Positions 39,038-47,451 of a stretch of 64,000 bases of DNA are shown here, in pieces. The stretch is from Rubrivirga sp046845755 (GTDB lineage: Bacteria; Bacteroidota; Rhodothermia; Rhodothermales; Rubricoccaceae). A program made the translations under genes and the position numbers. The notes under the pieces were generated by a model that saw only the letters and a program-made list of their open reading frames with translations, had not been told where the DNA came from and ran no database searches. Numbering within the stretch: position 1 is the stretch's first letter; each line of letters opens with the position of its first letter. Location: positions 3,224,001 through 3,288,000 of the forward strand of contig NZ_CP177357.1 in assembly GCF_046845755.1 (NCBI RefSeq), read 5' to 3'.

Positions 39038-39101
39038 TAGCTCAAGCGTTTAGAGCGCTCGCCTCACACGCGAGAGGTCGATGGTTCAAATCTAGGGCCC
39101 A
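39038..39101 (+). pseudogene. damaged tRNA-Val copy
   Basis: Bases 39048-39092 are identical to the tRNA-Val at 34978 and keep the D arm end, the anticodon arm (CAC) and the first half of the T arm. The T stem is broken by replacement of CATC with T, and the 5' acceptor strand (CTACCG) no longer pairs with AGGGCCC. It cannot fold as a normal tRNA. Confidence 0.8.
39048..39092 (+). repeat. 45-base direct repeat, right copy
   Basis: Identical to 34995-35039. It marks the right edge of the accessory segment, 26 bases before the gap preceding psd. Confidence 0.7.
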
Positions 39102-39125
39102 CGGACGACAGCGGAAGGCGCGTCG

Positions 39126-39950
39126 TCAGCGCGCGGTGCCGATGGCCTCGCCCATCCGGAGCACCGTCCCGGCCGCCAGCGCCGCGTCGAGGTCGACGCG
39201 ACCGCGCTCGAACGCGAGCACGACGCTGCTCCCCAGCAGGAAGCGCCCGATCTCGGCGCCGGTCTCGAACGCGCGGTCGTGCTCGGTCACCGTCCGCTCG
39301 CGGTACGGCGACGCCGGACCGGGCCACACCGTCTCGATGCTGGCGACGATCATCGCGCCCACCATGACGACGAGCATCGGGCCATGCGCGGTCTCGAACT
39401 CCATCACCAGGCGCTCGTTGACGGCGAACAGACCCTCGACGCCCGCCTCGGTCGCCGCGTTGACCGAGAACAGCTTGCCGGGGACGGCGACTGTCCGCAC
39501 CAACCGCCCCGCAAGCGGGAGGTGGACGCGGTGGTAGTCGCTCGGCGAGAGGTAGACGGTCGCGAAGGGGCCGCCCTCGAACTCGGGTCGGGCGCACCCG
39601 CCCGCCAGCGCTTGAAACGAGTACCGAATGCCCTTGGCCTGGAGCAAGTGCCCCTCCTCGATGATCCCCGTCTGGCTCACGACCCCGTCGGCGGGGCTGA
39701 CCACGGCGCCCGGCGCTGGGTCGATGGGTCGGGCGTCTGGGGCGAGGGCGCGGCTGAAAAAGTCGTTGAACGAGCGGTAGTCGGCGAGGTCGGGCCGCTC
39801 CGCTTGCGCCATGTCGACCCCGTACGCCTTCGCAAAGGCGCGGATGAGCGGGCCGCGCACCCAGCGGGCCTCGGACGCCGCGAGCCCGCCGGCGGCGCGC
39901 GAGATCAGGTGCTGCGGCAGGATGGTCTGGAGTCGGACGAACGCGCTCAT
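39126..39950 (-). CDS. psd: phosphatidylserine decarboxylase
   Basis: 274 residues. Makes phosphatidylethanolamine from phosphatidylserine at the membrane, with a pyruvoyl group formed by self-cleavage. The cleavage site is the GSS in FLLGSSVVLAFERG near residue 240; catalytic blocks VSPADGVVSQ and YLSPSDYHRVHLPLAG carry the conserved Asp and His. Length fits the E. coli-type single-chain proenzyme. It is the last gene after the haem cluster on this strand, with 36 bases from the MFS gene. Its stop lies just beyond the damaged tRNA copy, so the accessory segment ends at its 3' side without harming it. Confidence 0.92.
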   Translation of the reverse strand: MSAFVRLQTILPQHLISRAAGGLAASEARWVRGPLIRAFAKAYGVDMAQAERPDLADYRSFNDFFSRALAPDARPIDPAPGAVVSPADGVVSQTGIIEEGHLLQAKGIRYSFQALAGGCARPEFEGGPFATVYLSPSDYHRVHLPLAGRLVRTVAVPGKLFSVNAATEAGVEGLFAVNERLVMEFETAHGPMLVVMVGAMIVASIETVWPGPASPYRERTVTEHDRAFETGAEIGRFLLGSSVVLAFERGRVDLDAALAAGTVLRMGEAIGTAR

Positions 39951-39986
39951 GGGCTGGCGCCGGCGGCGCCCGGTGGGACCCAGCGC

Positions 39987-41381
39987 CTACCGGGCGGGCG
40001 CACCGCCGGTTCTCCGCTCTGGGCTCGCGACGCGCGCCGGGAGCGCGCGCGCGGCCACGACCAAGACGGCGCCCAGCCCGGCCACGACCGCGAACCCGAG
40101 CCGGAACCCCTCGACGGGACTGCTCGCGGACGTCGCCAGCGCCGCGAGCGTCGCCGCGCCCGCCAGCTGGCCGACGCTCAGGAAGATGGTCGATAGCCCC
40201 TGGGCGACCGCCCGCTCGTCGGCGCCGGCCTCCGCCAGCAGGATGTAGCTCAGCGACGAGCCCAGGATGCCCGACAGCCCGAGCCCAAGCACGACCGTCC
40301 CGGCCACGTGGATGCCGAGCGACGGCGCCAGCGCAACGGTGCCCATCCCGAGCGCCACCAAGATGGCCGCGACGGTCACGACCGGGCGCGGGCCGACGCG
40401 GTCGAGCAGCCGCCCGGAGACGGGGGCCCCGAGCGCCACGCCCGCGACGAGCGGTAGCAGCAGGTACGACGCCGTCGACTCGCCGACGCCGAACGCGGCG
40501 ACGGCGTACGCCGACAGCAGCACGAACGTGGCCTCAACGGCCCCGGCGCCGACCGCAAGCGCACACGCGACCTGGACGGGCCGCCGCGCCACCAGCCCGG
40601 GCCGGATCACGGGCGCGTCCGCCCGCCGCTCCACGACGACGAGGACCGCCAGCAGCACGGCCGCCAGCGCCAGCGCGCCTCCCGCGCGGAGCTCCAGCAA
40701 CCCTGCGTAGGGCGCCACCGCGTCGAGCCCGCTCAGCCCGACGACGAGCGCGACGAGCAGCGCCGTCAGCGTCGCCACGCCCGCCGCGTCGAACGCGCCC
40801 GGCGCCACGGCACGCGACTCCGGAAGGCGCCGCGCGCTCAGCCCGAACACGACGGCCGCGAGGGGCAGCGACAGCGCGAACAGCCAGCGCCAGCTGGCGA
40901 CCGACAATACGATCCCCCCGACCGCTGGGCCCACCAGAAACGCCACGCCGAACACGGCGCCCAGCATCCCCACGGCCCGCCCTCGGCGCTCGGGCGGGTA
41001 CGTGTCGCCGATCACGGCCGTCGCCACGGGGAAGATCCCACTCGCGCCCAGCCCCTGGAGCACGCGCCCCGCCAGGAGCACGCCGAACGACGGCGCCAGC
41101 ACCACGACGAGCGTGCCGGCCGCGAAGAGGGCCACGTCCGCGAGGTAGACCCGCTTGCGGCCGACGCGGTCGGCGAGCGCGGCCATCACGGGGAGGCCGG
41201 CCAGATTCGCGAGCACGAACGCCGTGAACGTCCACGCGACGGCCCGCTCGGTGAGCGCGAACGTCTCGCGCAGGGCCGGGAGCGCGGGGCCCACGATCGC
41301 GATGTCGAGGGCCGCCAGCAGCGTGCCCAGGAAGAGCACGCCCAAGAGGCGCGGCGGCGGAGCAGAGGTCTCGGTCGTCAT
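39987..41381 (-). CDS. MFS drug:proton-type exporter
   Basis: 464 residues. About 12-14 membrane segments. Motif A is ADRVGRKRVYLAD and a motif C-like GPAVGGIVLSVASWRWLFAL follows, the pattern of DHA-type (EmrB/QacA or Bcr) exporters. It would use the proton gradient to expel small molecules. Start ATG 41381 gives MTTETSAPPPRLLGVLFLGT, a short cytosolic lead; an earlier ATG at 41465 is less likely. It follows hemL on the same strand (129-base gap) and could export porphyrins or unrelated compounds. Confidence 0.85.
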   Translation of the reverse strand: MTTETSAPPPRLLGVLFLGTLLAALDIAIVGPALPALRETFALTERAVAWTFTAFVLANLAGLPVMAALADRVGRKRVYLADVALFAAGTLVVVLAPSFGVLLAGRVLQGLGASGIFPVATAVIGDTYPPERRGRAVGMLGAVFGVAFLVGPAVGGIVLSVASWRWLFALSLPLAAVVFGLSARRLPESRAVAPGAFDAAGVATLTALLVALVVGLSGLDAVAPYAGLLELRAGGALALAAVLLAVLVVVERRADAPVIRPGLVARRPVQVACALAVGAGAVEATFVLLSAYAVAAFGVGESTASYLLLPLVAGVALGAPVSGRLLDRVGPRPVVTVAAILVALGMGTVALAPSLGIHVAGTVVLGLGLSGILGSSLSYILLAEAGADERAVAQGLSTIFLSVGQLAGAATLAALATSASSPVEGFRLGFAVVAGLGAVLVVAARALPARVASPERRTGGAPAR

Positions 41382-41510
41382 GGCCGGAGGATCGGGGCCG
41401 GGCTGGGCGGCGACCGCGAAGCGCGCTCGGAATCGGCGTTCGGACGGTGGGAAGGCCTGCCCCACTCGGCGGGCGGGGATGCACCAAACCGGCCACCGAC
41501 GCGGGCTGGG

Positions 41511-42797
41511 TTACAGCGCGGCGAACGCGCTCCGGAACGCCTCAGCTGCTTGCGCCACCACCGCGGGCGTGTGGGCGCTCGACGTGAAGCACGCCTCGAA
41601 CGGCGACGGCGGGAGGTAAACGCCCCGGTCGAGCAGCAGCGCATGAAGGCGGGCGAACGCGGCCTTGTCGCTCGTCGCCGCGCTCGCGTAGTCCGTCACC
41701 GGCTGGTCACTCAGAAAGAAGCCGAACATGGCGCCGACGGCGTCGGTCTGGCAGGCCACGCCCGCCGCGTCGGCGGCGGCCTGGATGGCGGCGGCCGTGT
41801 CGCGCGCGGCGTCCGCGGCGAGCTGCCACGCGCCGGTCGCGTCGGCCTCGCGGAAGAGCGCCAGCCCGGCGGCCATCGCCAGCGGGTTGCCCGACAGCGT
41901 CCCGGCCTGGTAGACAGGGCCCGAGGGCGCCATCAGGTCCATGATGTCAGCCCGCCCGCCGTACGCGCCGACCGGCAGGCCGCCGCCGATGACCTTGCCC
42001 AGAATGGTCACGTCCGGAGTCACGCCGAACAGCGCCTGCGCGCCGCCGGGGTGCACGCGGAAGCCGACCATCACCTCGTCGAAGACGAGGAGCGCGCCGT
42101 GCGCCTCGGTGATCTCGCGCAGGAACTGGAGGAAGCCATCGGCCGGGCGGACGAGGCCCATGTTGCCCGCAATCGGCTCGACGAGCACGGCCGCGATGTG
42201 CTCGCCCTCCGCCTCGAACAGCTCGCGCATTGCCGCATCGTCGTTGAACGGGACGACGAGCGTGTCGGCGGTGACGGCGGCCGGGACGCCGGGCGAGTCG
42301 GGAAGCCCCAGCGTCGCGACGCCCGAGCCCGCCTTCGCCAGCAGGAGGTCGGCGTGGCCGTGGTAGTGGCCGTCGAACTTGACCACCTTGGTCCGCCCGG
42401 TGAACGCGCGCGCGGCGCGGACGGCGCTCATCGCCCCCTCGGTCCCCGAGTTGACGAACCGCAAGCGCTCCATCGACGGGTAGATCGCCTGGATCGTCTC
42501 CGCCAGCTCCACCTCGAGCGGGCTCGGCGCGCCGAACGTGGTCCCCCGCCCCGCCTGATCCGCAATGGCCTGCGTGACGGCTGGCGGCGCGTGCCCCAAG
42601 AGCAGCGGCCCGAACGACATCACGTAGTCGATGTATCGATTGCCGTCGACGTCGGTCATCACGGCGCCCTCACCGCCCGCGATAAAGCGCGGCACGCCGC
42701 CGACGGACTTGAAGGCGCGGACGGGCGACGAGACGCCGCCGGGCATCAGGGTCTGGGCGTCGGCGAAAAGCTGTTCGGACTGGGTCGTGGAGGTCAT
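41511..42797 (-). CDS. hemL: glutamate-1-semialdehyde 2,1-aminomutase
   Basis: 428 residues. PLP enzyme that turns glutamate-1-semialdehyde into 5-aminolevulinate. N-terminal LMPGGVSSPVRAFKSVGGVP, substrate region FVNSGTEGAMSAVRAARAFT, FDEVMVGFRV, and the PLP lysine in TILGKVIGGGLPVGAYGG are all present. Length is typical. Its ATG overlaps the hemG TGA by four bases (ATGA), so the two are probably co-translated. Confidence 0.96.
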   Translation of the reverse strand: MTSTTQSEQLFADAQTLMPGGVSSPVRAFKSVGGVPRFIAGGEGAVMTDVDGNRYIDYVMSFGPLLLGHAPPAVTQAIADQAGRGTTFGAPSPLEVELAETIQAIYPSMERLRFVNSGTEGAMSAVRAARAFTGRTKVVKFDGHYHGHADLLLAKAGSGVATLGLPDSPGVPAAVTADTLVVPFNDDAAMRELFEAEGEHIAAVLVEPIAGNMGLVRPADGFLQFLREITEAHGALLVFDEVMVGFRVHPGGAQALFGVTPDVTILGKVIGGGLPVGAYGGRADIMDLMAPSGPVYQAGTLSGNPLAMAAGLALFREADATGAWQLAADAARDTAAAIQAAADAAGVACQTDAVGAMFGFFLSDQPVTDYASAATSDKAAFARLHALLLDRGVYLPPSPFEACFTSSAHTPAVVAQAAEAFRSAFAAL

Positions 42798-44146
42798 CGG
42801 TCGGGAGAGTCGAGAGCGGTCAAAAGGGTGTCGGCGGCGGCCTGGGCGTTCGCGATCACATCGGGCAGGCCGACGCCGCGGAGCGAGGCGCCCGCAAGCG
42901 CGAGGCGGGGGTGCGCCTCCAGCGCGGCGTCGAGCGCGGCCAGCCGCTCGGGGTGGCCGAGCGTGTAACGCGGCTGGATCGCGCGCCAACGCTGGACGGC
43001 GGTGAAGACGGGGCGGACCTCGCCGAGGTGGTGCCCGAGGTGGGCGACGGCGGCGGCGAGCGCGGCGGGGTCGTCGGGGATGTCGGCGCGGAGAAAGACG
43101 CGCGCGAGGTCGTGGTCAGGGGGCGCCGTGCCCGCGTGCTTGCGCGACAACATCGTCACGGCCTGCACCGGCCCGCCTTCGGCGCGCGGCACCAGCCAGC
43201 CGGAGGCGTCAGGCACCGCCAGCCCGGCGGACGGGAAGCCCACGACGACGGCCGTGGCCGTCCCCATCGGGATGTCGTTGAATGGAGCCACGAGCGCGGG
43301 GTCGAGATCCGCGAACACCGACGCGGCGGCGGGCGCGGGGAGCGCCACGAGCACGGCATCGGCGAGCCGCTCGGTCCCATCCACCAGCCGCGCCCCGCTG
43401 GCGGTGACGGCCGCGACGGGCGACCCGGTCTCGATGATCACGTCGTGCTGGCGAACGGCGTGCGCGAGCGCGTCCGTGAGGGCGTCCATGCCATCGACCG
43501 GCCGAGCAAAGGGCGAGGTGCTCGAGGCCGCCGGGCCGCGCAACTTGAGGAAGCCGCCCCGCACCTCCGACGCATGGAGGTGCGGGAGCGTGGCGCGCAG
43601 CGAGATCGGCAGGTCGGCACCGTACAAGCCGCCGAGGAGCGGCTCGATCAAGCCCTCCCACGCGCCGCGCCCGAAGCGGCGGACGGCGAAGGCCTCCAGC
43701 GTCTCGTCGGCGTCGTCGCGCCGGGCGGGCACCATCGGCTCCAGCGCCGCGCGGAGCTTGGCGCCAAGCCCGAGCGCGGGCGTCGCCAGCAGGGGACCGA
43801 GGCGGCCGGGGACCAAGCCGGTCAGCCCAGCGGGCAGCGGGTGCAGCTTGCCCCTTCTTTGAATCAGTGCCCCGCTCGCGGGCGTCGCCGTTTCGACGCC
43901 GAGCCGCTCCGCCAGCGCCAGCGCAGCCGGCTTGCGAATCAAAAACACGTCGGGCCCGACGTCCGCCACGAACCCGTCGCGGCGGATCGTCTTGACGACG
44001 CCGCCCAGGCGGTCCGACGCCTCGAGCAGTCGCACACTCGCGCCGCCCTCCGCCAGCCGGAGCGCGGCCGCCAGCCCGGCCACGCCGCCGCCGAGCACGA
44101 GCACCCCGCTGTGACGGGGCAGGCGGTCGGTCCGGGTGGAGGGCAT
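42794..44146 (-). CDS. hemG: protoporphyrinogen/coproporphyrinogen III oxidase (HemG/HemY/CgoX family)
   Basis: 450 residues of the FAD-dependent HemY-type family. The dinucleotide-binding motif VLVLGGGVAGLAAALRLAEG lies at residues 15-34, followed by GGVVKTIRRDGFVADVGPDV, GLIEPLLGGLYGADL and a C-terminal LALAGASLRGVGLPDVIANA. It oxidises a porphyrinogen ring with oxygen. The context with HemQ and no HemF/N suggests it works on coproporphyrinogen (CgoX role). Its stop overlaps the hemL start; a 158-base gap with palindromic repeats separates it from hemH upstream. Confidence 0.92.
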   Translation of the reverse strand: MPSTRTDRLPRHSGVLVLGGGVAGLAAALRLAEGGASVRLLEASDRLGGVVKTIRRDGFVADVGPDVFLIRKPAALALAERLGVETATPASGALIQRRGKLHPLPAGLTGLVPGRLGPLLATPALGLGAKLRAALEPMVPARRDDADETLEAFAVRRFGRGAWEGLIEPLLGGLYGADLPISLRATLPHLHASEVRGGFLKLRGPAASSTSPFARPVDGMDALTDALAHAVRQHDVIIETGSPVAAVTASGARLVDGTERLADAVLVALPAPAAASVFADLDPALVAPFNDIPMGTATAVVVGFPSAGLAVPDASGWLVPRAEGGPVQAVTMLSRKHAGTAPPDHDLARVFLRADIPDDPAALAAAVAHLGHHLGEVRPVFTAVQRWRAIQPRYTLGHPERLAALDAALEAHPRLALAGASLRGVGLPDVIANAQAAADTLLTALDSPDR

Positions 44147-44179
44147 GAGAGGTGACGGAGGTGTGAGGCTGGCGGGGCC

Positions 44180-44290
44180 CTCCCCCCGCGTGTCGGCAGG
44201 TCGCTCCGCTCCCAGCTCGACACGCTGTCCCCCTCACGCATGAGGGGGACAGTCCGGCCGCGCGTTGAGCGGAGCGATGCGCGGCCGGAC
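44180..44290. repeat. palindrome cluster between hemH and hemG
   Basis: Three parts. 44201-44225 is TCGCTCCGCTCCCAGCTCGA plus CACGC, repeated at 47403-47427 with one mismatch. 44225-44252 is the palindrome CTGTCCCCCTCA-CGCA-TGAGGGGGACAG. 44252-44290 is a hairpin with 12-base arms GTCCGGCCGCGC/GCGCGGCCGGAC. It shares motifs with the element at 24.9 kb; a REP-like dispersed family is likely. Confidence 0.7.
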
Positions 44291-44304
44291 GGGGGGAGCG
44301 AGCG

Positions 44305-45339
44305 CTACGCCGCGACGCTGGCGTCGAGCGTGCCGGCGGGCATCGGCATCGTGGGCGCCCCGGCGCTGGCGGCGCGGACGTCGGAGTCGACCCACCCGGC
44401 ATGGGCGGCTTTACCCTCCACCAGCTCCGCCAGCAGGCGCACAAAGCGCGGGTCGTCGTTGAGCGACGGCGGGCGGACGAGCGTGACGCCGCTCTCCTGG
44501 GCCGCCTTCTGCGCCTCGATGTCGATGTCGAACAGGATCTCGACGTGGTCGGACACGAACCCGATCGCCAGGCTCACCACCTTGTCGATGCCGCGCGCCG
44601 CGAGCGCCGGGACGTGGTCCTCGAGCTGGGGCTGGAGCCACGGCTCCGGGCTCCGGCCCTCCGACTGGTAGCTCCAGCTCCACTGGTCCTCGCGCAAGCC
44701 AGCGCGCTCGGCGATGAGCCGGGCCGTCGTCCACAGCTGGTCCTGGTACGGGTCGCCCATTTTCAGGACGCGGACCGGCAGGCTGTGCGCCGACAGCACC
44801 ACGTGGACCTCGTCCTGCTCCGACTCGGGGAACGACTCGATGCCCTGGCGGACGCGCGCGGCGAAGGCGTCGATCAGGAGGTCGGCGTCGAAGTAGGCGT
44901 CGACGTAGCTCACGTCGATGTCGCCGCGGTACAGCTCCAGGCCGGCCTTGACCTTGGCCTGGTACTTCGCGATCGACATCGACGAAAAGTGCGGCGCGAG
45001 CACGATGGCGACCGCCTTCTCGACGCCGTCGTCGAGCATCTCGGCGACCGTCTCCTCGATCCACGGCGCCCAGTGGCGCATCCCGAGGTACGCCTTGTAG
45101 CGGGCGGGCTCGCCGGGCGGGTTGAGGTGCGCCATCGCGCCGGCGATCTGCGCTCGCGTCAGGCCCATGATGGGCGACGCACCGCCGATCGAGCGGTAGT
45201 TGTTGGTGATCTCGTCGAGCACGGCCGAGGTCGTCGGGCGGCCGTGGCGGATGTCGGAGAGGTAGCCGGGGATCTCGTCGAGCGACTCCGGCCCGCCGTA
45301 GGCCATGAAGAGAACGCCGATGGGCTTGGGGTCGGTCAT
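44305..45339 (-). CDS. hemH: ferrochelatase (coproporphyrin-type likely)
   Basis: 344 residues. It inserts ferrous iron into a porphyrin. N-terminal GVLFMAYGGPESLDEIPGYL, the active region AIVLAPHFSSMSIAKYQAKV (His in PHFSS) and VVLSAHSLPVRVLKMGDPYQ, and the late DHVEILFDIDIEAQ carry the family signatures, including the catalytic Glu expected in the last. In the company of HemQ it would act on coproporphyrin III (CpfC role). It follows hemE with 25 bases between, same strand. Confidence 0.93.
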   Translation of the reverse strand: MTDPKPIGVLFMAYGGPESLDEIPGYLSDIRHGRPTTSAVLDEITNNYRSIGGASPIMGLTRAQIAGAMAHLNPPGEPARYKAYLGMRHWAPWIEETVAEMLDDGVEKAVAIVLAPHFSSMSIAKYQAKVKAGLELYRGDIDVSYVDAYFDADLLIDAFAARVRQGIESFPESEQDEVHVVLSAHSLPVRVLKMGDPYQDQLWTTARLIAERAGLREDQWSWSYQSEGRSPEPWLQPQLEDHVPALAARGIDKVVSLAIGFVSDHVEILFDIDIEAQKAAQESGVTLVRPPSLNDDPRFVRLLAELVEGKAAHAGWVDSDVRAASAGAPTMPMPAGTLDASVAA

Positions 45340-45364
45340 GGGTCGGTTGGCGATGAAGCCGGGC

Positions 45365-46387
45365 TTAGCGGGAGGTCTGCTCGCGGACGTAGTCGGTGAG
45401 GCGGGCGACGGCGTCGGGCGGGGTCGCCGGGACGAGCCCGTGGCCGGTGTTGAACACGTAGCCGGTCTCGGGTGCCTCCGCGAGCACGCGGTCGGTCTGG
45501 GCCCGGAGCTCGCGCCAGGGCGCCTGCAACAGGTACGGGTCGAGGTTGCCCTGGATCGGCAGGCCGCCGACGCGCTCGCGCGCCTCGACGAGCGAGGGCC
45601 CGGAGTCGACCCCGATGGCGTCGCCGCCCGCCGCGGCGATGGCGTCGAGGTGGCCGGCGGTGCCCGTCGTAAAGTGGACGACCGGCAAGCCCGTCTTCTG
45701 GGCGATGGCGATGAGCTTGGCCGTGTACGGCGCCGCGTAGCGGACGTAGTCGTAACGCGACAATGCGCCCGCCCACGAGTCGAACACCTGCAGGGCGCTG
45801 GCGCCCGCCTTCGCCTGCTCGGTCAGGAAGCTGCCCGCGACGGTCACCAGCTTGTCCATCAACCGGGCCCAAGCGGCGGGCTCGGTGTACATGAGCACGC
45901 GCGTCTTCTCGTACTTCTTCGACCCGCCGCCCTCGATCGCGTACGCCGCGAGCGTGAACGGCGCGCCTGCAAAGCCGAGCACAGGGATCCCCAGCGGGTC
46001 GAGTTCCTGCTTGACGAGCTTGATCGCCTCGGGCGTGTACATCATCGTCTCGCCCGCTGGCGGCGTCGCCAGCAGGTCCACGTCCTTCGTGCTGTTGATC
46101 GGGTTCTCGATCACCGGCCCGACGCCCTTTTTGAAGTGGAGCCCGAGCCCCATCGTCTGGAGCGGCGGCAGGAGGTCCGAGTAGATGACGGCGGCGTCGA
46201 GCCCGAACCGGCGGATCGGCTGGAGCGTGATCTCGGCCGCGATCTCGGGCGTCTTGACCATCGTCAGGAAGTCGTGCTTCTCGCGGATGGCGCGGTACTC
46301 GGGGAGGTAGCGCCCGGCCTGGCGCATGAACCACACGGGCGTGGCGTCGACGGGCTTGCCCGCGAGGGCGTCGAGGAATCGGGACAT
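45365..46387 (-). CDS. hemE: uroporphyrinogen decarboxylase
   Basis: 340 residues. It removes four carboxyl groups from uroporphyrinogen III to give coproporphyrinogen III. Signatures: FMRQAGRYLPEYR (substrate-binding Arg residues) near residue 20, GFAGAPFTLAAYAIEGGG, DSWAGALSRYDYVRYAAPY and the C-terminal VFNTGHGLVPATPPDAV. Start ATG 46387 begins at MSRFLDAL, right before the conserved core; an upstream in-frame ATG at 46438 is inside the intergenic inverted repeat and was rejected. Confidence 0.95.
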   Translation of the reverse strand: MSRFLDALAGKPVDATPVWFMRQAGRYLPEYRAIREKHDFLTMVKTPEIAAEITLQPIRRFGLDAAVIYSDLLPPLQTMGLGLHFKKGVGPVIENPINSTKDVDLLATPPAGETMMYTPEAIKLVKQELDPLGIPVLGFAGAPFTLAAYAIEGGGSKKYEKTRVLMYTEPAAWARLMDKLVTVAGSFLTEQAKAGASALQVFDSWAGALSRYDYVRYAAPYTAKLIAIAQKTGLPVVHFTTGTAGHLDAIAAAGGDAIGVDSGPSLVEARERVGGLPIQGNLDPYLLQAPWRELRAQTDRVLAEAPETGYVFNTGHGLVPATPPDAVARLTDYVREQTSR

Positions 46388-46394
46388 GAGCGGG

Positions 46395-46450
46395 TGATGC
46401 GTAAAGAGTGATGCGTGAGTCTCCGTCGGGGCCCTCACGCATCACGACTC
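46395..46450. repeat. inverted repeat upstream of hemE
   Basis: TGATGCGTGAG (from about 46409) and CTCACGCATCA (about 46434) are perfect complements around TCTCCGTCGGGGCC; a second weaker GATGCGTAAAGAG copy precedes it. It lies in the 102-base gap between hemQ and hemE. Confidence 0.55.
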
Positions 46451-46489
46451 ACGGATCCCTCCGCGAGTGGCGAGCGCGAGGTCGGTCGC

Positions 46490-47284
46490 CTAGTGCCCCG
46501 TGCCCTCGTGGTCGAGCGCCCAGGCGTAGTCGCCGGCGCTCTGCCAGACGGCGCGGCCGACGAAGAAGGGGCCGAGGTTGTCGATGAACTCGGCGGTCTG
46601 CCGCGTCGACCGCATCCGCTGGACGACGGCGGACAGCGGGTGCAGGTCTTTCCCGACGAGCCCGGCGACGAAGTCGTTGTCGTTGGGGTCGAGCCCGTGG
46701 CACGCCAGCCGGACGTCGCGCGCCAGCCCGGCGCGGCCGAACGACTTGCCGATGCCGCCGTGCTCCATCAGCATCTTGCGCTGCTCCTCGCGAGGCTCGC
46801 GCTCGAACCGGCCGCTCCGGCGCAGCGGGTACCACACGGCCCACGGCCACTCGGGGTCGGTCATCGTCTGGACCGGCTTGGCGACGAGCGCGCCGACCAG
46901 GTCCTGCTCGTAGCCGATCGAGTACGTCCGGCCGAGCATCGTCAGCGCCGGGAGGGGAGTGAGCTCGGCGAAGGCGGGCGAGGTGTGGAGCGCGCGGCCG
47001 TCGGTGACGAAAAAGTCGGGGTCCTCGCTGAACGTGACGACGGCGACGCCGCGCGGGTCCTGGGCGCTCTGGTAGATCACGCCCGCGACGCCGGCCGCCT
47101 CAGCGGCGTCCGCGAGCGGGGCGGTGTCGGCGCAGTCGGTGTACGCGAGCAGTTGGACGAACAGTCGGCGGTCGAGCGACTGCGGCGCGCCGTCGGCGGT
47201 CTTGCCGCGCTCGGCCAGGCTGAGGCCAGGGCTGGCGTCGCCGGCGGACGCGGGGCGGTCGGCGGGCTGGATGTCGAGGGCCAT
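46490..47284 (-). CDS. hemQ: HemQ-type (chlorite dismutase family) coprohaem decarboxylase
   Basis: 264 residues. The C-terminal half has the family pattern: VWYPLRRSGRFEREPREEQR, a KMLMEHGGIGKSF block with the expected proximal haem His, then ACHGLDPNDNDFVAGL, VVQRMRSTRQTAEF and GPFFVG. HemQ decarboxylates coprohaem to haem b with peroxide as the last step of the coproporphyrin route. The first 35 residues look like a disordered extension. Whether residues at the distal pocket fit a HemQ rather than a chlorite dismutase was not checked by alignment; gene context strongly favours HemQ. Confidence 0.82.
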   Translation of the reverse strand: MALDIQPADRPASAGDASPGLSLAERGKTADGAPQSLDRRLFVQLLAYTDCADTAPLADAAEAAGVAGVIYQSAQDPRGVAVVTFSEDPDFFVTDGRALHTSPAFAELTPLPALTMLGRTYSIGYEQDLVGALVAKPVQTMTDPEWPWAVWYPLRRSGRFEREPREEQRKMLMEHGGIGKSFGRAGLARDVRLACHGLDPNDNDFVAGLVGKDLHPLSAVVQRMRSTRQTAEFIDNLGPFFVGRAVWQSAGDYAWALDHEGTGH

Positions 47285-47381
47285 TTTCAGGTTCGGTTGA
47301 AAGTTGTCTACGCGGCTCGGCTTGCGGGGATCACGTCAGGCTGGCGATCGCGAGCGGCTTCACGGAGAGTGCGCCGGGGCG

Positions 47382-47435
47382 CTCCCCCCGTCCGACCGCC
47401 CATCGCTCCGCTCCCAGCCCGACACGCGGGGGGAG
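47382..47435. repeat. REP-like hairpin between hemB and hemQ
   Basis: CTCCCCCCG (47382-47390) and CGGGGGGAG (47427-47435) are complements, and 47403-47427 repeats 44201-44225 (24 of 25 bases). It fills the 167-base gap between hemB and hemQ. Confidence 0.65.
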
Positions 47436-47451
47436 CCGGTCGGGCACCGCT

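Noticed and set aside
39038..39101. Second functional tRNA-Val
   Set aside because: T stem and acceptor stem are broken, so it is listed as a pseudogene.
44180..44290. Riboswitch in the haem cluster
   Set aside because: The hairpins are palindromic repeats shared with other gaps; no known aptamer pattern was seen.
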